A stretch of 64,000 nucleotides of DNA from Archivesica marissinica (GCA_014843695.1 CM026390.1:60729851-60793850), one strand, 5' to 3'; positions 10,293-22,340 are shown, counted from the stretch's first letter. Program-made: numbers and translations. Notes: generated by a model from the sequence alone, not told the origin.

Positions 10293-11945
10293 TGACACTA
10301 AAACAAAACTAAGAGGCACATTGTTTAGTATCATGAACAGCTATCTAACCAGTGAAAGTAATCCTACTACATGGAGAACGATTTATAAGTCTGTTATGCT
10401 ACCTAAAGCTCTATACGGGTGCGAACTCTGGAGCAATGTTTCGCCCTCGCACATGCTTTCCTTAGAAAGATCGCATAGATTTTGTGTAAAATTAGTACAG
10501 AATCTGCCTCCCTACACGAACACCGATATTGCTTTGAGTCTCCTGGGTGTCCTACCTATAGAAACTGAAATAAACTATAGAAAACTCCAATTCCTAGGAC
10601 AGTTGTGTAGATTGCCTTGGATTTATTTAGCAAAACAGATGTTTATACAGAGACTTGTACATTACATCAATGATGAAAGGCAGGTACTTGGCTACATCCC
10701 TGATATCTTTAAACGTTTACATCAGTACAATCTTGCAGACTACCTGATAAGGTATAGCATGTCTGGAATATTCCCATCGAAACATGAGTGGAAGTCTATT
10801 CTTGTCAGACATGTCTACAAGCATGACTTCTCAACAATACTAGATCGTGTTATATGCAATAGTGAAGTCGTGGGTGTTGAGAATATTATGAATTTCAACA
10901 AACCCTGCTTCTTCTGGACCTTGGGAGCAGTGAGCCCAGAACTGAAATACCAGTGCAGATGTGCTGTAGAAACAATTGCCAAATTATTATCGTTTACAAA
11001 TCATGTCAATTGTTCAAAATGCAATTCTCTGGTAGAAAATGTGATTATACACAAGATTTTCTTTTGTGCACACAATATCCGTTTACGAAATGTTTTATGG
11101 AAGCAGATATTACAAGTAGCTGGTTTTCAGTGTTAGCTTCTTATGATCAGTGAACGGCCAGTACAACAAGTGTTTGATATGTTAACAGGTCTTTATACAT
11201 ATCCAATTAGTGGTGAGAGCTCTGACGCTTTACAATTACAGTGTCTTAAAATAAGCTATAGAATGCTCATGTAACCATAACTATATGTGTGTATACATTT
11301 AGTGTATTGCATCTTTGCTGAATGGCATAGCCATCAGATACATTAACTCCCTACGAACTTTTTGTGTTTCGTTTCGGCAAGATTGCTCACTGTGGGGTTG
11401 TTCGTATCACATGTTTGCCATGCCTTTTCAACTTCACCGATTATATACAATATACCACTTTAATATTAGTGTGGGAACTTTCATCCTCAGTTTTAGTATG
11501 AATGGCATCGCATTCAGATCATGCCAGGACATACACGGACTAGTTGGCACATATGATTGATTCATACATAAATATATTGTATATACATGAACGTGTTGAT
11601 AATACAATTTACATAACGAATATACCCCCTCACATTCAATTGGAGAGAGTATTTAAGGGTCATCGTGTGGTCTGTCGGACGGAATATTGTGTCTTCGCTA
11701 CATCTAACTTGCTATCTTTGTCAGCACATGTGTTCATATGCTTCGTTTAGCCGGTGCCAGGGGAAATGTATGATAATTATCTATCTAAACTGTAAATAAA
11801 TTATAAATTGTACTTGTATATAACAATGTATGTATGATATAATTGTAATACTGTTATTGTAAATTTGTATACATTCTGAACTTGTATTTTTTGAATTTGT
11901 ATCAAATGCTCATCCATCTATATGGTGCTAATAAAGAATATATAT
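10293..11945 (+). mobile_element. 5'-truncated LINE insertion with 13-bp TSD
   Basis: Flanked by perfect direct repeats ATCCACCAGCGAG at 10280-10292 and 11946-11958. The 5' end is truncated within the ORF. The 3' end has a ~670-bp untranslated region, AATAAAG at about 11931, and a short AT tail. This defines the whole 1653-bp insertion. Confidence 0.93.
10294..11274 (+). pseudogene. LINE reverse-transcriptase C-terminal region, one in-frame stop
   Basis: C-terminal part of a non-LTR retrotransposon RT protein. The frame includes MLPKALYGCELW near residue 46 of the open frame, the usual motif after the RT domain, and a zinc-knuckle-like end CSKCN...HKIFFCAHN. A TAG at 11134-11136 interrupts it. 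The same frame then continues as LLMISERPVQQVFDMLTGLY and on to a natural-looking TAA at 11272-11274, so the TAG is a nonsense change in an otherwise intact tail of about 327 codons. The apparent ATG at 10276 lies in the target-site sequence, not in the LINE, so that start is chimeric and meaningless. The sequence is clearly different from the LINE pieces at 1-2475. Confidence 0.9.
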
Positions 11946-12049
11946 ATCCACCAGCGAGCTTTCATAATTATCGTGGTGTGAAAACAAGCTTTAGGCCCAC
12001 TACACAGACTCGATCTGATCCTGGGTGATAACTGATTTTGTAAAATATT

Positions 12050-12318
12050 TCTTAATAGCCCACTAGTGCTTGTTTTTCGATTTAGTGTATTATACCATTT
12101 TGTTTTATTTCGTATTTAAATATAAATTAGCAACTGTTTCTTGGCTTTAGAATGTAAATAAGCATTAACTAATAGTAGTGTGGGATTTTATAATGTGATA
12201 TGTTTTGTTGCAATATGTCTCTTATAATTCTATTCAGAATGGCTATGTACTTTTAATCTGATTATTTACATTTGTGTACATAGATGAGACTTTAATAAAG
12301 ATTAAAACCTTAAAACCA
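12050..12318 (+). mobile_element. Probable LINE 3' tail
   Basis: AT-rich segment ending with TTTAATAAAGATT and a short reiterated tail TTAAAACCTTAAAACC, just before the TIR element at 12334. No coding remnant is recognised. Confidence 0.4.
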
Positions 12319-12333
12319 GACTACATTGTTACT

Positions 12334-12835
12334 TAAAGCGACACTACATCAGTGAAAACACAAATGTATACAGAACGTATTTTCCTATTATTATGGTATA
12401 ATTATTTTACAAATATTTGCCTCAAATACTGAGTATTTCTACTAATAAACAAACGTCGTATACGCGGTTTGTTGACATAACAAAAAATAATGTAAACATA
12501 CATGAGTAATACAACTAGTGTATCCTGAATAACACGATTTATGATCCAGATTTACCGATATATCTCATGATGTGCCTATTTATTTGTAGACTATGCTTAG
12601 TTAAATTATCTCTAAACGACAATATCTCGCGTTTAGTATTGACTCCGATGACAAACACACGTCAATTCAGGAGCATGGACGACCGTTATATAAAATCATA
12701 CTTTCAATCCACAAAAACACTGTTCATAGATTCAATGTTAGTGTTCGAATGTATTCGGAAGAATTTGTTGTAAGCAATGTATTTATACGTGACAAACTGC
12801 ATTGTATTTGCTTTTTGCGATTTAATTCCGCTTTA
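12334..12835. mobile_element. 502-bp TIR element, single-unit copy
   Basis: It starts TAAAGCGACACTACATC and ends with a diverged inverted copy (reverse complement TAAAGCGGAATTAAATC). The interior aligns along its length with both flanks of the array-bearing element at 37897-40676. It holds exactly one 34-bp unit (12500-12533), the unit present 70 times in the other copy. No transposase. TTAA occurs at both ends and may be the target site, but the other copy does not confirm this. Confidence 0.85.
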
Positions 12836-12932
12836 AATGCAATGAGCAGAAAACAGTAATTTGGTGCAGCTAACACACAAAGGAGACATTCAATATCAGT
12901 CAGTCATAATTTAAAATATAACACTGAACGTA

Positions 12933-13154
12933 GTTTATACAAATTTATTTTAGCTCGATTGCGAAACAAGTTCTTAAAACTTATATTAATCGCTTTCGAA
13001 CCCTCACGAATCCATCGCCACGAGGGAGAGACAGAGGTAATAGGCAATGTGGAAATTAAATGATAAGGGCACAATCGTAACGGCTACATCTGTGCACTCA
13101 GGGCCTGTCGCACCTGAAGCGAACGCGCTACAACTGCGCTATCACCACTTCCAC
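12933..13154 (-). mobile_element. Leu-type SINE, diverged
   Basis: Minus-strand copy with the tail (TATACAAATTTATTTTAGC, CGATTGCGAAACAAG) at the left and the head at the right (CTGAAGCGAACGCGC, GCGCTATCACCACTTCC). The B-box region is degraded. Confidence 0.9.
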
Positions 13155-14074
13155 TAACATGAACTTGCTGCAAATAATATGCAGCTGAATATAACTCGTG
13201 GATCACCAGGGTCCAGACCTAGGTCACAGTTCCTAAATATATTAATATACGTTCTGCTCATTCAAAACAAACAAACAAACACAAATTTAAATGCATGATA
13301 AATAGCATTGCACATACACTACTATCAATAAACAATATTAAATGTTACGCTCTACAAACTCTGAACAGTGAAAGTATTATATCATATAGCGGTCAGTCAC
13401 GCTCCTGAATTGACATTTGTTTATTGTTGGGTTCTATGCTAAGCGTGTTATACTGTCGTATAGAGATAATTTAAATCAAATTTGTCCAACAATGTATATG
13501 CATAGGCAGTCATGTGAGATATAACGGTAACACTACATAACACTACTGGGGATGCATGCATTGTATTACGCATAGACGCTTCCAATGGTCTTGATAAATG
13601 TCGGGTTCAAAACCAAAACATTTTTGTTTTTATTTTCTTATGAATATTTTGATTCACCATATGCCTCGCGTTTTAGGCCATATCCAAGCATGTTTAAAAT
13701 ATCAGAGCAGTTATGTTGCGCTGGTAATGACTTAGCCTATGAACATGCGTCGATATCTTTTTTCCTTGTCAGTCAAATAAATATATTTTAACACCGATAC
13801 TATTAATTGGGCCGTATTGAGTTTCTGATCATGTTATTTTGCCAGAAGTTAAAAAGTGAAAAAATGGACAGACTGGCACCCAGGCTAATAATGACTTGTC
13901 AACAACGTAATTGTTAACCGGACATACATATTCAGTCCGGGGAAGGGATGGATGTCAATAGAAGTATCGATATCAATAAGTCCTCAATTAGCGGACGAAA
14001 GAATGCCTAGCATTAGCGCATGGATTATCTCAAATATAATATTACCAAATACACACAATGTTTTAGAAAACGAA
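13155..14074. other. Unassigned AT-rich DNA
   Basis: No gene or named repeat. A short CAAA run lies at 13267-13282. Confidence 0.5.
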
Positions 14075-14282
14075 TGTTTGTTTGGTTTTAGGGTGTTTTA
14101 CGCCTGCATCATCACCATGTTGGGCTATATCGCCGGCGGGCAGTTTACCTTTCCTGGGCATGTTCCAGCGGTTAACCAGTACTTGGTACACCAACATCCG
14201 TAAGAAACTGCCAACTTTTTTATATAAATGAGACACGGCGTGAGGGAGACTGCGATCTTAACAACTCGACCACGCATACGGA
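14075..14282 (-). mobile_element. SINE with Ser-like head, copy 1
   Basis: Matches 40985-41225: shared TTTTACGCC, GGCAGTTTAC, CTTTCCTGGGCA and GTAAGAAACTGCCAAC, then AGACACGG. The tRNA-like head at the right end (minus strand) begins with TCGAGTTG-like A-box sequence. The head is degraded. Confidence 0.75.
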
Positions 14283-14381
14283 CAGACTACGAAAGTAGGT
14301 GATTATTAGAATTGATATTTACTTATCCATTATTCATTAATTTCAACAAACAAGCATAATCATGAACTGCGACAGAATCCA

Positions 14382-14671
14382 TGTGTGTGTTTATCGTTTA
14401 TTTATCGTCGCTACCGGTTGCCCATATGAGCGACGCCTCCTGAAGAGATTAGTCATTTTAGAATGTTGGAGGTCAGTGCAATGATACAGACAGAAACCCA
14501 TTCCAGAGTCTCCTCTGGTTCTTTTACGTGTACGGTGTACAGCACTGACACGAGACGCACCGAGATCTCGGTTAAAAGTCCCATCTGAAAGACTGTTAAT
14601 TGTATTAGGGTCAGACGGGGGGTCAAACCTGCGACACCTGGATTACCAGTCCAGCGTGTTACCACTGGACT
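14382..14671 (-). mobile_element. Thr-type SINE, 10-bp TSD
   Basis: Same family as 4192-4484, slightly diverged, with a small insertion GACGCACCGA near 14560. Direct repeats ACAGAATCCA flank it at 14372-14381 and 14672-14681. The first bases of the tRNA head are missing. Confidence 0.92.
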
Positions 14672-15199
14672 ACAGAATCCAGGAGTAAAACATGTATATA
14701 TAGCGCATATTTGCAATTATGTGTAATTTCTAAAATGCATAAAGCCAATTTGCAATCTAGCATTAATGACTTGTTATATAGCACGTAGCAATTTCCCTCG
14801 CAGCGGTAAGGTCAAGAGAGATGTCAGAAAGTGCATTGGATACTGTAGACTCTTCATTTTATATACCATTAGCGACAAAGGAGATAATTGCTCGCCATCT
14901 TATAAACGCTTTATGAACTGTTAATAGCCTCATATCGTATCTGTCTGATAACGGAAGTCGACGAGGTTACTTGATCGGTTGAAGATGATACAGACGTAGC
15001 TGTCAAGTATTGCAGAATACTTCAATTGCCGCTCCCTCTCTAGTAATTAATTCTACACGCCAGATCAGTTCAGTTATTTGATTTATTCATTGGTTCGATC
15101 ACATTATACTTTTGCTAGTCTTGCTTTTATTTGAATGCTGGGTAATCAGAACATGGTAATTTTGCAATGAACATGGTGTCAACGAAACACTTATATTAA

Positions 15200-15432
15200 C
15201 CCTTTCAACACCATATACCTCTAAATAGGCTTACAAGAAGTGTAGATCCAGATGAGCCGGCTCGTGACGAGCCGTCTCATCAGGATCTGCACTTTTTGCC
15301 AGTGATATGACTATTTTTAGACATAATTACCCATTTTGATAAATGAACTTGTCCAAATGTGATTTTCTGATTCATTTATTGGTTTATGAATATCATGGGC
15401 CAGTCCATGTGAGTTACTTGGTGTTGAATGGG
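15200..15432. mobile_element. 233-bp piggyBac-like MITE, TTAA-flanked
   Basis: The ends are inverted copies (CCCTTTCAACACCA, and TGGTGTTGAATGGG at the right) between two TTAA tetranucleotides (15196-15199 and 15433-15436), the target site of piggyBac transposases. It contains an internal palindrome at about 15240-15292, GTGTAGATCCAGATGAG paired with CTCATCAGGATCTGCAC, around GCCGGCTCGTGACGAGCCG. Confidence 0.85.
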
Positions 15433-15586
15433 TTAATACAGAATTCAGAGTACGTTATATAAATATTGCATGCCGGAGTGGGCAATATGAAACATATCAC
15501 CGAGGCGTTAGGGGTGATTTGAATTGCCCATTATACTCGAACCAAGGTATAATTATTTAACAAGAAATATGGTTGCAACAAGCAAT

Positions 15587-15881
15587 CACAGACGAATCTG
15601 TAGTTCAGTGGTAACACGGTGAACTGGTAATCCAGGGATCGCAGGTTCGATCCCCCGTTTGACCCTAATGATATTAACAGTCTTTCAGATGGGACGTTAC
15701 ACCGAGGTCTCGTGTCGGTGCTCTACATCGTGCACGTAAAAGAACCAGAGGAGGCTCTGGAATGGGTATCTGTCTGTATCATTGCACTATCTTCCAAAAT
15801 CTAAAATGACTAATCTCTTTAGGAGGCGTCGCTCATATGGGCAACCGGTAGCGACGATAAATAAACGTAAAACACACAAAC
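15587..15881 (+). mobile_element. Thr-type SINE, full length, 9-bp TSD
   Basis: Plus-strand copy with intact A-box region, anticodon loop TGGTAAT context, B box GGTTCGATCCC and CGACGATAAATAAACG tail. Direct repeats ACAAGCAAT flank it at 15578-15586 and 15882-15890. Confidence 0.95.
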
Positions 15882-16318
15882 ACAAGCAATGAAGATTCGA
15901 GTTGACTTAAGAGGCGTTATGTTTTTAGCAATATCCCAATGAGCGTTTTGCTGATTCAGAATGGAAGCCGAATGCAATCAATATTACCGAAACTATTGAC
16001 CGGACAATAATAACTCGGAGGCGAATAGTAAAATAATATTGACTGTTGGCCTATGGGAATTGTTCATTGGTTCATTGAGTAGTCGCGTAATGTATACTAG
16101 TAAGAAGGTAATTATTTGTTTCAGTGGAGTATAGAATTATAGTTCACCGACTGAGCATTTGACCGTATTACTATCACTAGTGGCGCTAATAGCTTTCTAT
16201 GTCCATGAGTGAAATACTATTTGGATCTTATTTTTGGCTGAAACGTGTTTTATGATAGAAAACGGTGCAACCGTGCGCTAAATGAACGTTAATATTAGGA
16301 CGACCATAAATTATGACG

Positions 16319-16392
16319 GATCCAATATGTAAACTATTGGTAGTCTTCGGCGCGACGCACCTCACACAGTCCAATAGTTTACATATTGGATC
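16319..16392. repeat. Perfect 22-bp hairpin
   Basis: The arm GATCCAATATGTAAACTATT plus GG at 16319-16340 pairs perfectly with 16371-16392. The 30-base loop contains CGGCGCGACGCACC and is much richer in GC than its surroundings. It may be a remnant of a TIR element or a structured RNA. Confidence 0.9.
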
Positions 16393-16741
16393 GTTTTCGG
16401 CCTATATCCTCCTATACATAATGTACAGTGCATATATATTGTATACAAAACGACAATGTATTAAATCGAAAGCTCATAGCTTATTGAGATTATCTCTCAA
16501 CCTTTAGCAACCATATACAAACGTGTCCATGTACACGTGACGCTCAATATTCTTTATAAACCTCAAATAACGGAGGAGTACATTACCAATTACTTAGCAA
16601 AAGCATCGAACAAGTTGAACATAATATCTATCAGAACACATGTGTCACGTGTACACTTGTAATAGAAAAAGTCTAGTACCAATATACCAGATAGCTTAAC
16701 AGTTACTGGTTGAATGGCCCTCCTCTGCTCAACACTATTCA

Positions 16742-16976
16742 GTGGAAGTCATGATAGCGCAGAGGATGCGCGTTCGCTTCAGGTGCGAAAGGTCCGGAGT
16801 TCGAGCCCCACTGGAGCCGTTACGATTGTGCCCTTAGGCAAGGCATTTAATTTCCACGTTGCCTCTTCTCTCTCCCTCGTGGCGATGGATTCCATCAGGA
16901 ATGAGGTCTCGAGAGTGATTTATATAAGTTGAAATAACTTGTTTCGCAATCGAGCTAAAATAAATTTGTATAAACT
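16742..16976 (+). mobile_element. Leu-type SINE, full length, 11-bp TSD
   Basis: Nearly identical to 9705-9940 across head, body and tail, so a young pair. Direct repeats AACACTATTCA flank it at 16731-16741 and 16977-16987. Confidence 0.95.
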
Positions 16977-17534
16977 AACACTATTCATAGATAATTCAGG
17001 TTGCTTACTATTTCTATCTGTTGACAATTGCATGTTCAAAATTCACCACGCACTCTAATTCACTCTTTTTAAATCATACAATCTTTCATGTATCTATATT
17101 TATAGTCAATTGTTATTTATCGCAGTATGTAAAAGGCCTATCTAGCGACACCCGTAGCCTGTCAGCGGTTTCCAAGAATATGATGGCATCATTTACGAAA
17201 AAGAAGTAGAAAGGCAGTTGATCTAATAAAATACTACAAATATGCTACTCTGCAAGCTCAGATTCTAAGTCATTCGGGAATAATGAAAAAAAGAAATGGG
17301 GAAATTATCTCTCCTTGAAAAGTTAGAACACATGATATAAAGTGTTTGCACAAGGAACGCATTAGTCGTCACACGTCTCCGTCTATATTGTTTTCAATCA
17401 TTTTGTACCACAGCCCACGTGACTTGTTCCGTGAATGTTGTATGTTTCGCCATGTGTCCAAACTTTGCATCCAATCTATGTCGATTATCCGTTCATAATG
17501 TTTTACGTCTTCTTTTTATAAGTTTTAAATGGTT

Positions 17535-17735
17535 ATGGTTGTGGTATGGGGTTGTCGAATTCTTGCATGTGAAGAAGCCACCCAGCTGACCTACGGAAGG
17601 TCGATTGTTCTACCCGGGAGCATGTCCATGTATGAAATACTACCCGGATCGACCATCCACCAATAACAGCTGGCTAGTCGCCTTATGACCGTATCCGTCT
17701 GTCCGACTTTGACAACCAAAAACCAAAGCAAACAA
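17535..17735 (+). mobile_element. SINE-like repeat, diverged
   Basis: Contains CACCCAGCTGACCTACGGAA, GGTCGATTGTTCTACCCG, then CCATCCACCAATAACAGCTGG and TAGTCGCC, ending in CAAA-type tail. The CCACCA...AGCTGG...GTCGC stretch is shared with the SINE at 9051-9294. I recall similar sequence as widespread in bivalve genomes, but this was not checked. Confidence 0.65.
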
Positions 17736-18710
17736 ATGATAACAGTGAATAACTTTGCAAAGCAACTGACAGTCGTAAAACTTCAATAGTGGTGTGTATC
17801 CTTCATCGTTATGGCCCTTTTTAATGTGAATGATAATACCCACATTCCGACGTTTTGGGGATTTTTTCCTTCATTCAAAATTGTATTAAACTGTTCAATC
17901 GGAGATATTACTATGTCCGTGGTCTCTATAAAATGAAGTATCAATCAGTGCAGTCTTATTTCTGTTTAGCTTCTTTGTCGCCATGGTTATCTCAATACGT
18001 TGCTATACTATCCAATTCACCAAACATTATCCTATGTAATGAACGTGTTACAAAATTCACTGATTTCCTCATTTCTTGTATTGAATTGGGCTGCTATATT
18101 TTTTTATTCTCATAAAACTGTACAGTTGACAGTTATAGGCCCGCCATTCGATTCGTAGCTTTTAAGAGTTATAAAAACATTTTCCAAATTTATATGGTCT
18201 ATAATTATATGCATATATATATTGCATCGTGCAAACTATTTATATTCCCGTTGCTTAGCGAGATGTATCTATTTTCTTCCGATCCTTCGCTCAGATAATC
18301 TAGCAGTAATTCTTGATAGGTTTATCGACACATTCTTCGGAACCCCCATTTATTCTTCTCTTTTATATCAGCATCTACACACTCACATTTCCGATTTATT
18401 ATCTTCGTTTTAGATAATACATCTGCGCGATCCGTGATAACCTTTGTTAATGTTATTTGCAACAATATAAATCGAAATAACATGTGCATCGTGTGCCTTA
18501 TTACATTGTATATGATAATTAAATCATTTGACACCGATTATCGAAAAAACACCTTAACTTACTATTCTATTTTACCTTTTCAAATGATCGAGTGTCCTCC
18601 ATCTTACCAGATGTATTCATATTCACTTCAAACGAAACGGGAATAAAGACGTCATAACCATGTGAAGATTTTTAATTATCAAAATTACCCTGCTAAGATA
18701 ATGCTACATA
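17736..18710. other. Unassigned AT-rich DNA
   Basis: No gene or repeat recognised. Confidence 0.5.
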
Positions 18711-18895
18711 GATGAGTCAATGGTCCTATGGTTAACGCGTTGGATCCCCCGTCTCACCATAATAATATTAACAGTCTTTCAGACGGGACTCGCTGTTATA
18801 CACCTGGCATATAAAAGAACAAGGGATACTTCTGGAATTGGAACATCTTTTGTATCTTGCACTATCCGCCAAGGAATATCATGACTAATATACTT
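18711..18895 (+). mobile_element. Thr-type SINE, decayed and internally deleted
   Basis: Recognisable pieces are ATCCCCCGTCTCACC, TTAACAGTCTTTCAGACGGG, AAAAGAACAAGGG and ATCTTGCACTATCC. The anticodon arm and B-box half are partly deleted. Confidence 0.75.
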
Positions 18896-19185
18896 ATGCA
18901 TGTTGTGCAAAATATATGAAATACAAACAATATTTGCACGAAATGTTATTATTGTCATATATAAATAGTAATGTATTATATAAATACATTGATTTACCAT
19001 GTACTATATATATTTGTCTTATGCATATCGTCTGCTATCATCTTCGCGCCCAGCAATATCAATTATATTTGTGCGGGAATGACTAATTATCGGGACTGAT
19101 TGCACAAGTGGCCAGTTGTGTAATTTTAAAAGGCCGAATCTTTTGATGCGTGGACAATCTTAATAATATTAGGTAACGTAACTGA

Positions 19186-19817
19186 TGTTACGGCGCCTGT
19201 AAGTCTACATGACCATCGCTGGTTTTTATATAAGAAACGACCTTTATTAATCAAATCAGATACACATAAGGTGACATCCAAGGAACGGATCGTTGCGTGA
19301 TCTCGAAATTAAGATACATAATTAACTGTTTCTATGATACTTAGAATAGTATAGACATTAAGAGAAAGATAACTTATGAAAGTTAATTGCGTATTTAAAA
19401 ATAAATACGAATTATAAGATTATTCAGCCGAGATAAGGAACATATTTAGTTCCGGTGAATATAATCTATTATTGTGAGACGACGGTTATTGAAGCGGAAA
19501 CATTGATGATATTGTATGGAGAGGATAATTACGGATTAAAGAGATTAGACCTGATTGGGACAATTAGCAATAAACGACTAAATTCTGACTTAAATAATTA
19601 AAACATAATTGAATTAAGCAGAGATATATGCACGAGATATAACTTAGAAAATAAGAAATACGGAAGAAATATATTATATATAAGAAAGTGTTATTATTGT
19701 GAGACCGAAGATATAAATACCCTTAGAAAACTCCAGCGGATCTATGATAGCTTAGACCCTGGCAGGAACTCAACTGAGACATTGAGAGATAAATAGAAGT
19801 GTGGGTCACCAAACCCA
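19186..19817 (+). mobile_element. Candidate LTR (5' LTR remnant)
   Basis: A 632-bp stretch starting TGTTACGG and ending CCCA, with a TATAAAT at 19712-19718. It is followed after one base by TGGGGGCTCGTC (19819-19830), which matches the start of a tRNA-Pro-type primer-binding site. TG...CA ends plus a PBS suggest a Gypsy-like LTR. No second LTR, gag or pol is visible, so this is inference. Confidence 0.45.
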
Positions 19818-19951
19818 CTGGGGGCTCGTCAGCCACACACATTGGGGGACTACGTGTTCGCCACAATGTGTTGTCCCGACTAACCAGACGGCGGCGTTAA
19901 ATTAGCGAATGAAACCATTAAAAATACTATATCAGGCTTTCTCCGTTATGA

Positions 19952-20115
19952 GTTAAACATTTAAATAGCATCTTGCTACGACGCCGACCGTTAAACATTT
20001 AAATAGCATCTGGCTACGACGCCTACCGTTAAACATTTAAATAGCATCTGGCTATGACGCCTACCGTTAAGGATTTAAATAGCATCTGGCTACGACACCG
20101 ACCGTTAAGGATTTA
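19952..20115. repeat. 38-bp tandem repeat, 4 full copies and a partial
   Basis: Units start GTTAAACATTTAAATAGCAT at 19952, 19990, 20028 and 20066 (GTTAAGGATT variant), with a partial unit at 20104. They lie in what would be the leader of the candidate LTR element. Confidence 0.95.
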
Positions 20116-20160
20116 AAAGTTACACGCTTTAATTTGTTGTTTTGTGGTAATGTTAGGGGC

Positions 20161-20236
20161 GCACAAACATACTAGGTCATATACTAGACGATTCTCCAGC
20201 ACAAACATACTAGGTCATATACTAGACGACTCTCCA
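20161..20236. repeat. Second 38-bp tandem duplication
   Basis: Two copies of a 38-bp unit (GCACAAACATACTAGGTCAT...) at 20161-20198 and 20199-20236, differing at one base. The period equals that of the neighbouring array, but the sequence is unrelated. Confidence 0.95.
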
Positions 20237-20281
20237 GCTATTATTGGCGGGGGAAGACCCCGTGTGCCCCTCTGAGCAGTA

Positions 20282-20438
20282 TTTCAGGAATAGGCGGGCC
20301 ATGAGGAGTGAGAAGAGGCAATGTGGATTTAAAGTGCCCTGCCTAACGGCACCATCGTAACGTTTACAGCTGTGAGCGAACTCCAGGCATTTGACACGTG
20401 GAACTAACTAGCTACCACTGAGATATTGTGACTTCCAC
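20282..20438 (-). mobile_element. Leu-type SINE, strongly diverged, 3'-end missing
   Basis: The minus strand matches the body and head of the Leu-type family: GAGAAGAGGCAATGTGGA, TGCCTAACGGCACCATCG and the terminal TGTGACTTCCAC. The anticodon arm is disrupted. Confidence 0.75.
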
Positions 20439-20982
20439 ACACTATATGTGCTATAATTATATGCACGCAATGCGCCAGATGCTATTTAAGCCAAAGAAAT
20501 GCCTATCTAACATAAGCCATACATCGCAATCAACATCAATATGGATGATTTTAATGCCGCTCCTAATTGCATCATTTATAATAATTCCACCGTTTGTTCG
20601 CTCGTCTATTTTTGGAACTTTCTTTCTGGGGGTAATTTACTGGATTAATGTGCCTAATCATAACAAAGTCAGCTGATTATGTGGGAACAATAACACAACA
20701 TATCGTAATGCTTAGAATAATTTCCCGATTAACACATCTATCATGAAATGCTACATTGTTTAATTTCAAAGACGATAGTGTATTAAGTATGCTTGTCTTG
20801 TCTTTGCCGTCTGCATGGTGTGCCAAATCAACTCTAATGTTGCGGATGAACTATTCATGAAACATTCATGCACTTTATTATGAACTCCTATGAAGGAGAA
20901 TTGTGTCGTATTTCAAGACGTGTTCAAGGTGTGTGCATGTTTTAAAATAACCCAACACAAATGATCATCATACCATGAACAT

Positions 20983-21092
20983 TCGGAAAGAGGTAACCAT
21001 ATAAGCAAGTTGCTTTCTTCTCAATCCTACATGTATGTACATATTATGTATACTAGACTATGTATAGTCAACGACATAAATATTGTTTAAAC
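20983..21092 (+). mobile_element. LINE 3' end
   Basis: GGAAAGAGGTAACCATATAA...CTCAATCCTACATGTA...ATAAATATTGTTTAAAC. A clear homologue occurs on the minus strand at 47963-48078, so this is a repeat with a shared end. Confidence 0.65.
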
Positions 21093-22098
21093 TAACATTC
21101 GGCGGCCGCACTCAAACTACAGCCCTGTACCCAGGACTTCTGTGTGATATTCGTATCTACTGTATATTGAGTTTCGTGGACATTTGGTTACTTGTATACT
21201 TATACACATTTCGTGTCATATCAGCAGCGATAGCTTAGCTCAGATAGCGAATTGCCAGCGGTTTTGCAGAGGAAGATCACCAGATGGGATAGCTTCCTCA
21301 CATAAAATGCGGCGACACATTTGTAATTGAAGTCAACAACTTTATTCACTCCACCACATAGAGGTATTCTTGGATAAATCATCTTTAGTTGTATCATAGC
21401 ATAGTCTTAACAACATGCATTTCATGAGATGAATTATTCGTTTCTTTATTAATATGTAATCATATCAACTCATTTTACAGTGTTACAGATAACCTATGTC
21501 ATATGGACACTTTCAGCTACTATTGTTTGTTGAAACCCCTGGGCGCCCCATCCGAGTAATAGTTCAGGTAATACCGAGAACCCGGGTAGAAACACAAACC
21601 ACCCACAAGCCACCTGGACACCATTGAAATAATTCGACATCCCAACAAGTGATTTGGTTGAAACAATAAGTATTGCAAAAGATAAAGCCCATATAGCATA
21701 CAACAGCATACACAATGTAAAGGATCAAGAGGTTAGCTTTTATGAAATGTTTCATTGTGCAAGTGATTTGAATTCAACGACCGTTATTCACTTTACTCAT
21801 ATAAAATCAGGACAAAATTTGTCATAAAACTGAATACAAATTGAACCATTCAAAGCGCCATGTGCAACTTGTGCGCTGATAGTTTTGATGATACTGCTGG
21901 TACACCTCCACACGCTATACATACTCACAAAGCACGATAATACATCAGACATATAATACAACAGACAATGGATATCGGAATGTCTCATCTGCTGTAATAT
22001 CAAATGTGGACGTTTTTGCTAAATATGTTCAATGTAAAGCAAAATATCTATAGAAAATCCAAAAAAATATATTTCCTGGAAATAATTAAATATGTCAC
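21093..22098. other. Mostly unassigned DNA
   Basis: A weak tRNA-like stretch (AGCTTAGCTCAGATAGC) occurs near 21230-21300 and could be an old SINE head. Nothing else is recognised. Confidence 0.4.
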
Positions 22099-22107
22099 TC
22101 GAAACTG

Positions 22108-22340
22108 TTTATACAAATTTATTTTAGCTCGATTGCGATACAAGGTCATTCAACTTATATTAATCACTCTCGAGACCTCATTCCTAATGGAATCCATCGC
22201 CACGAGGGATAGAGAAGAGACAACGTGGAATTTAAATGCCTTGCCTAAGGGCACACTCGTAACGGCTCCAGCGGGGCTCGAACTTCAGACCATTCGCACC
22301 TAAAGCGAACGCGCCTCCACTGCGCTATCACGACTTCCAA
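22108..22340 (-). mobile_element. Leu-type SINE, full length, 9-bp TSD
   Basis: Minus-strand copy with complete head and tail. Direct repeats TCGAAACTG flank it at 22099-22107 and 22341-22349. Confidence 0.95.
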
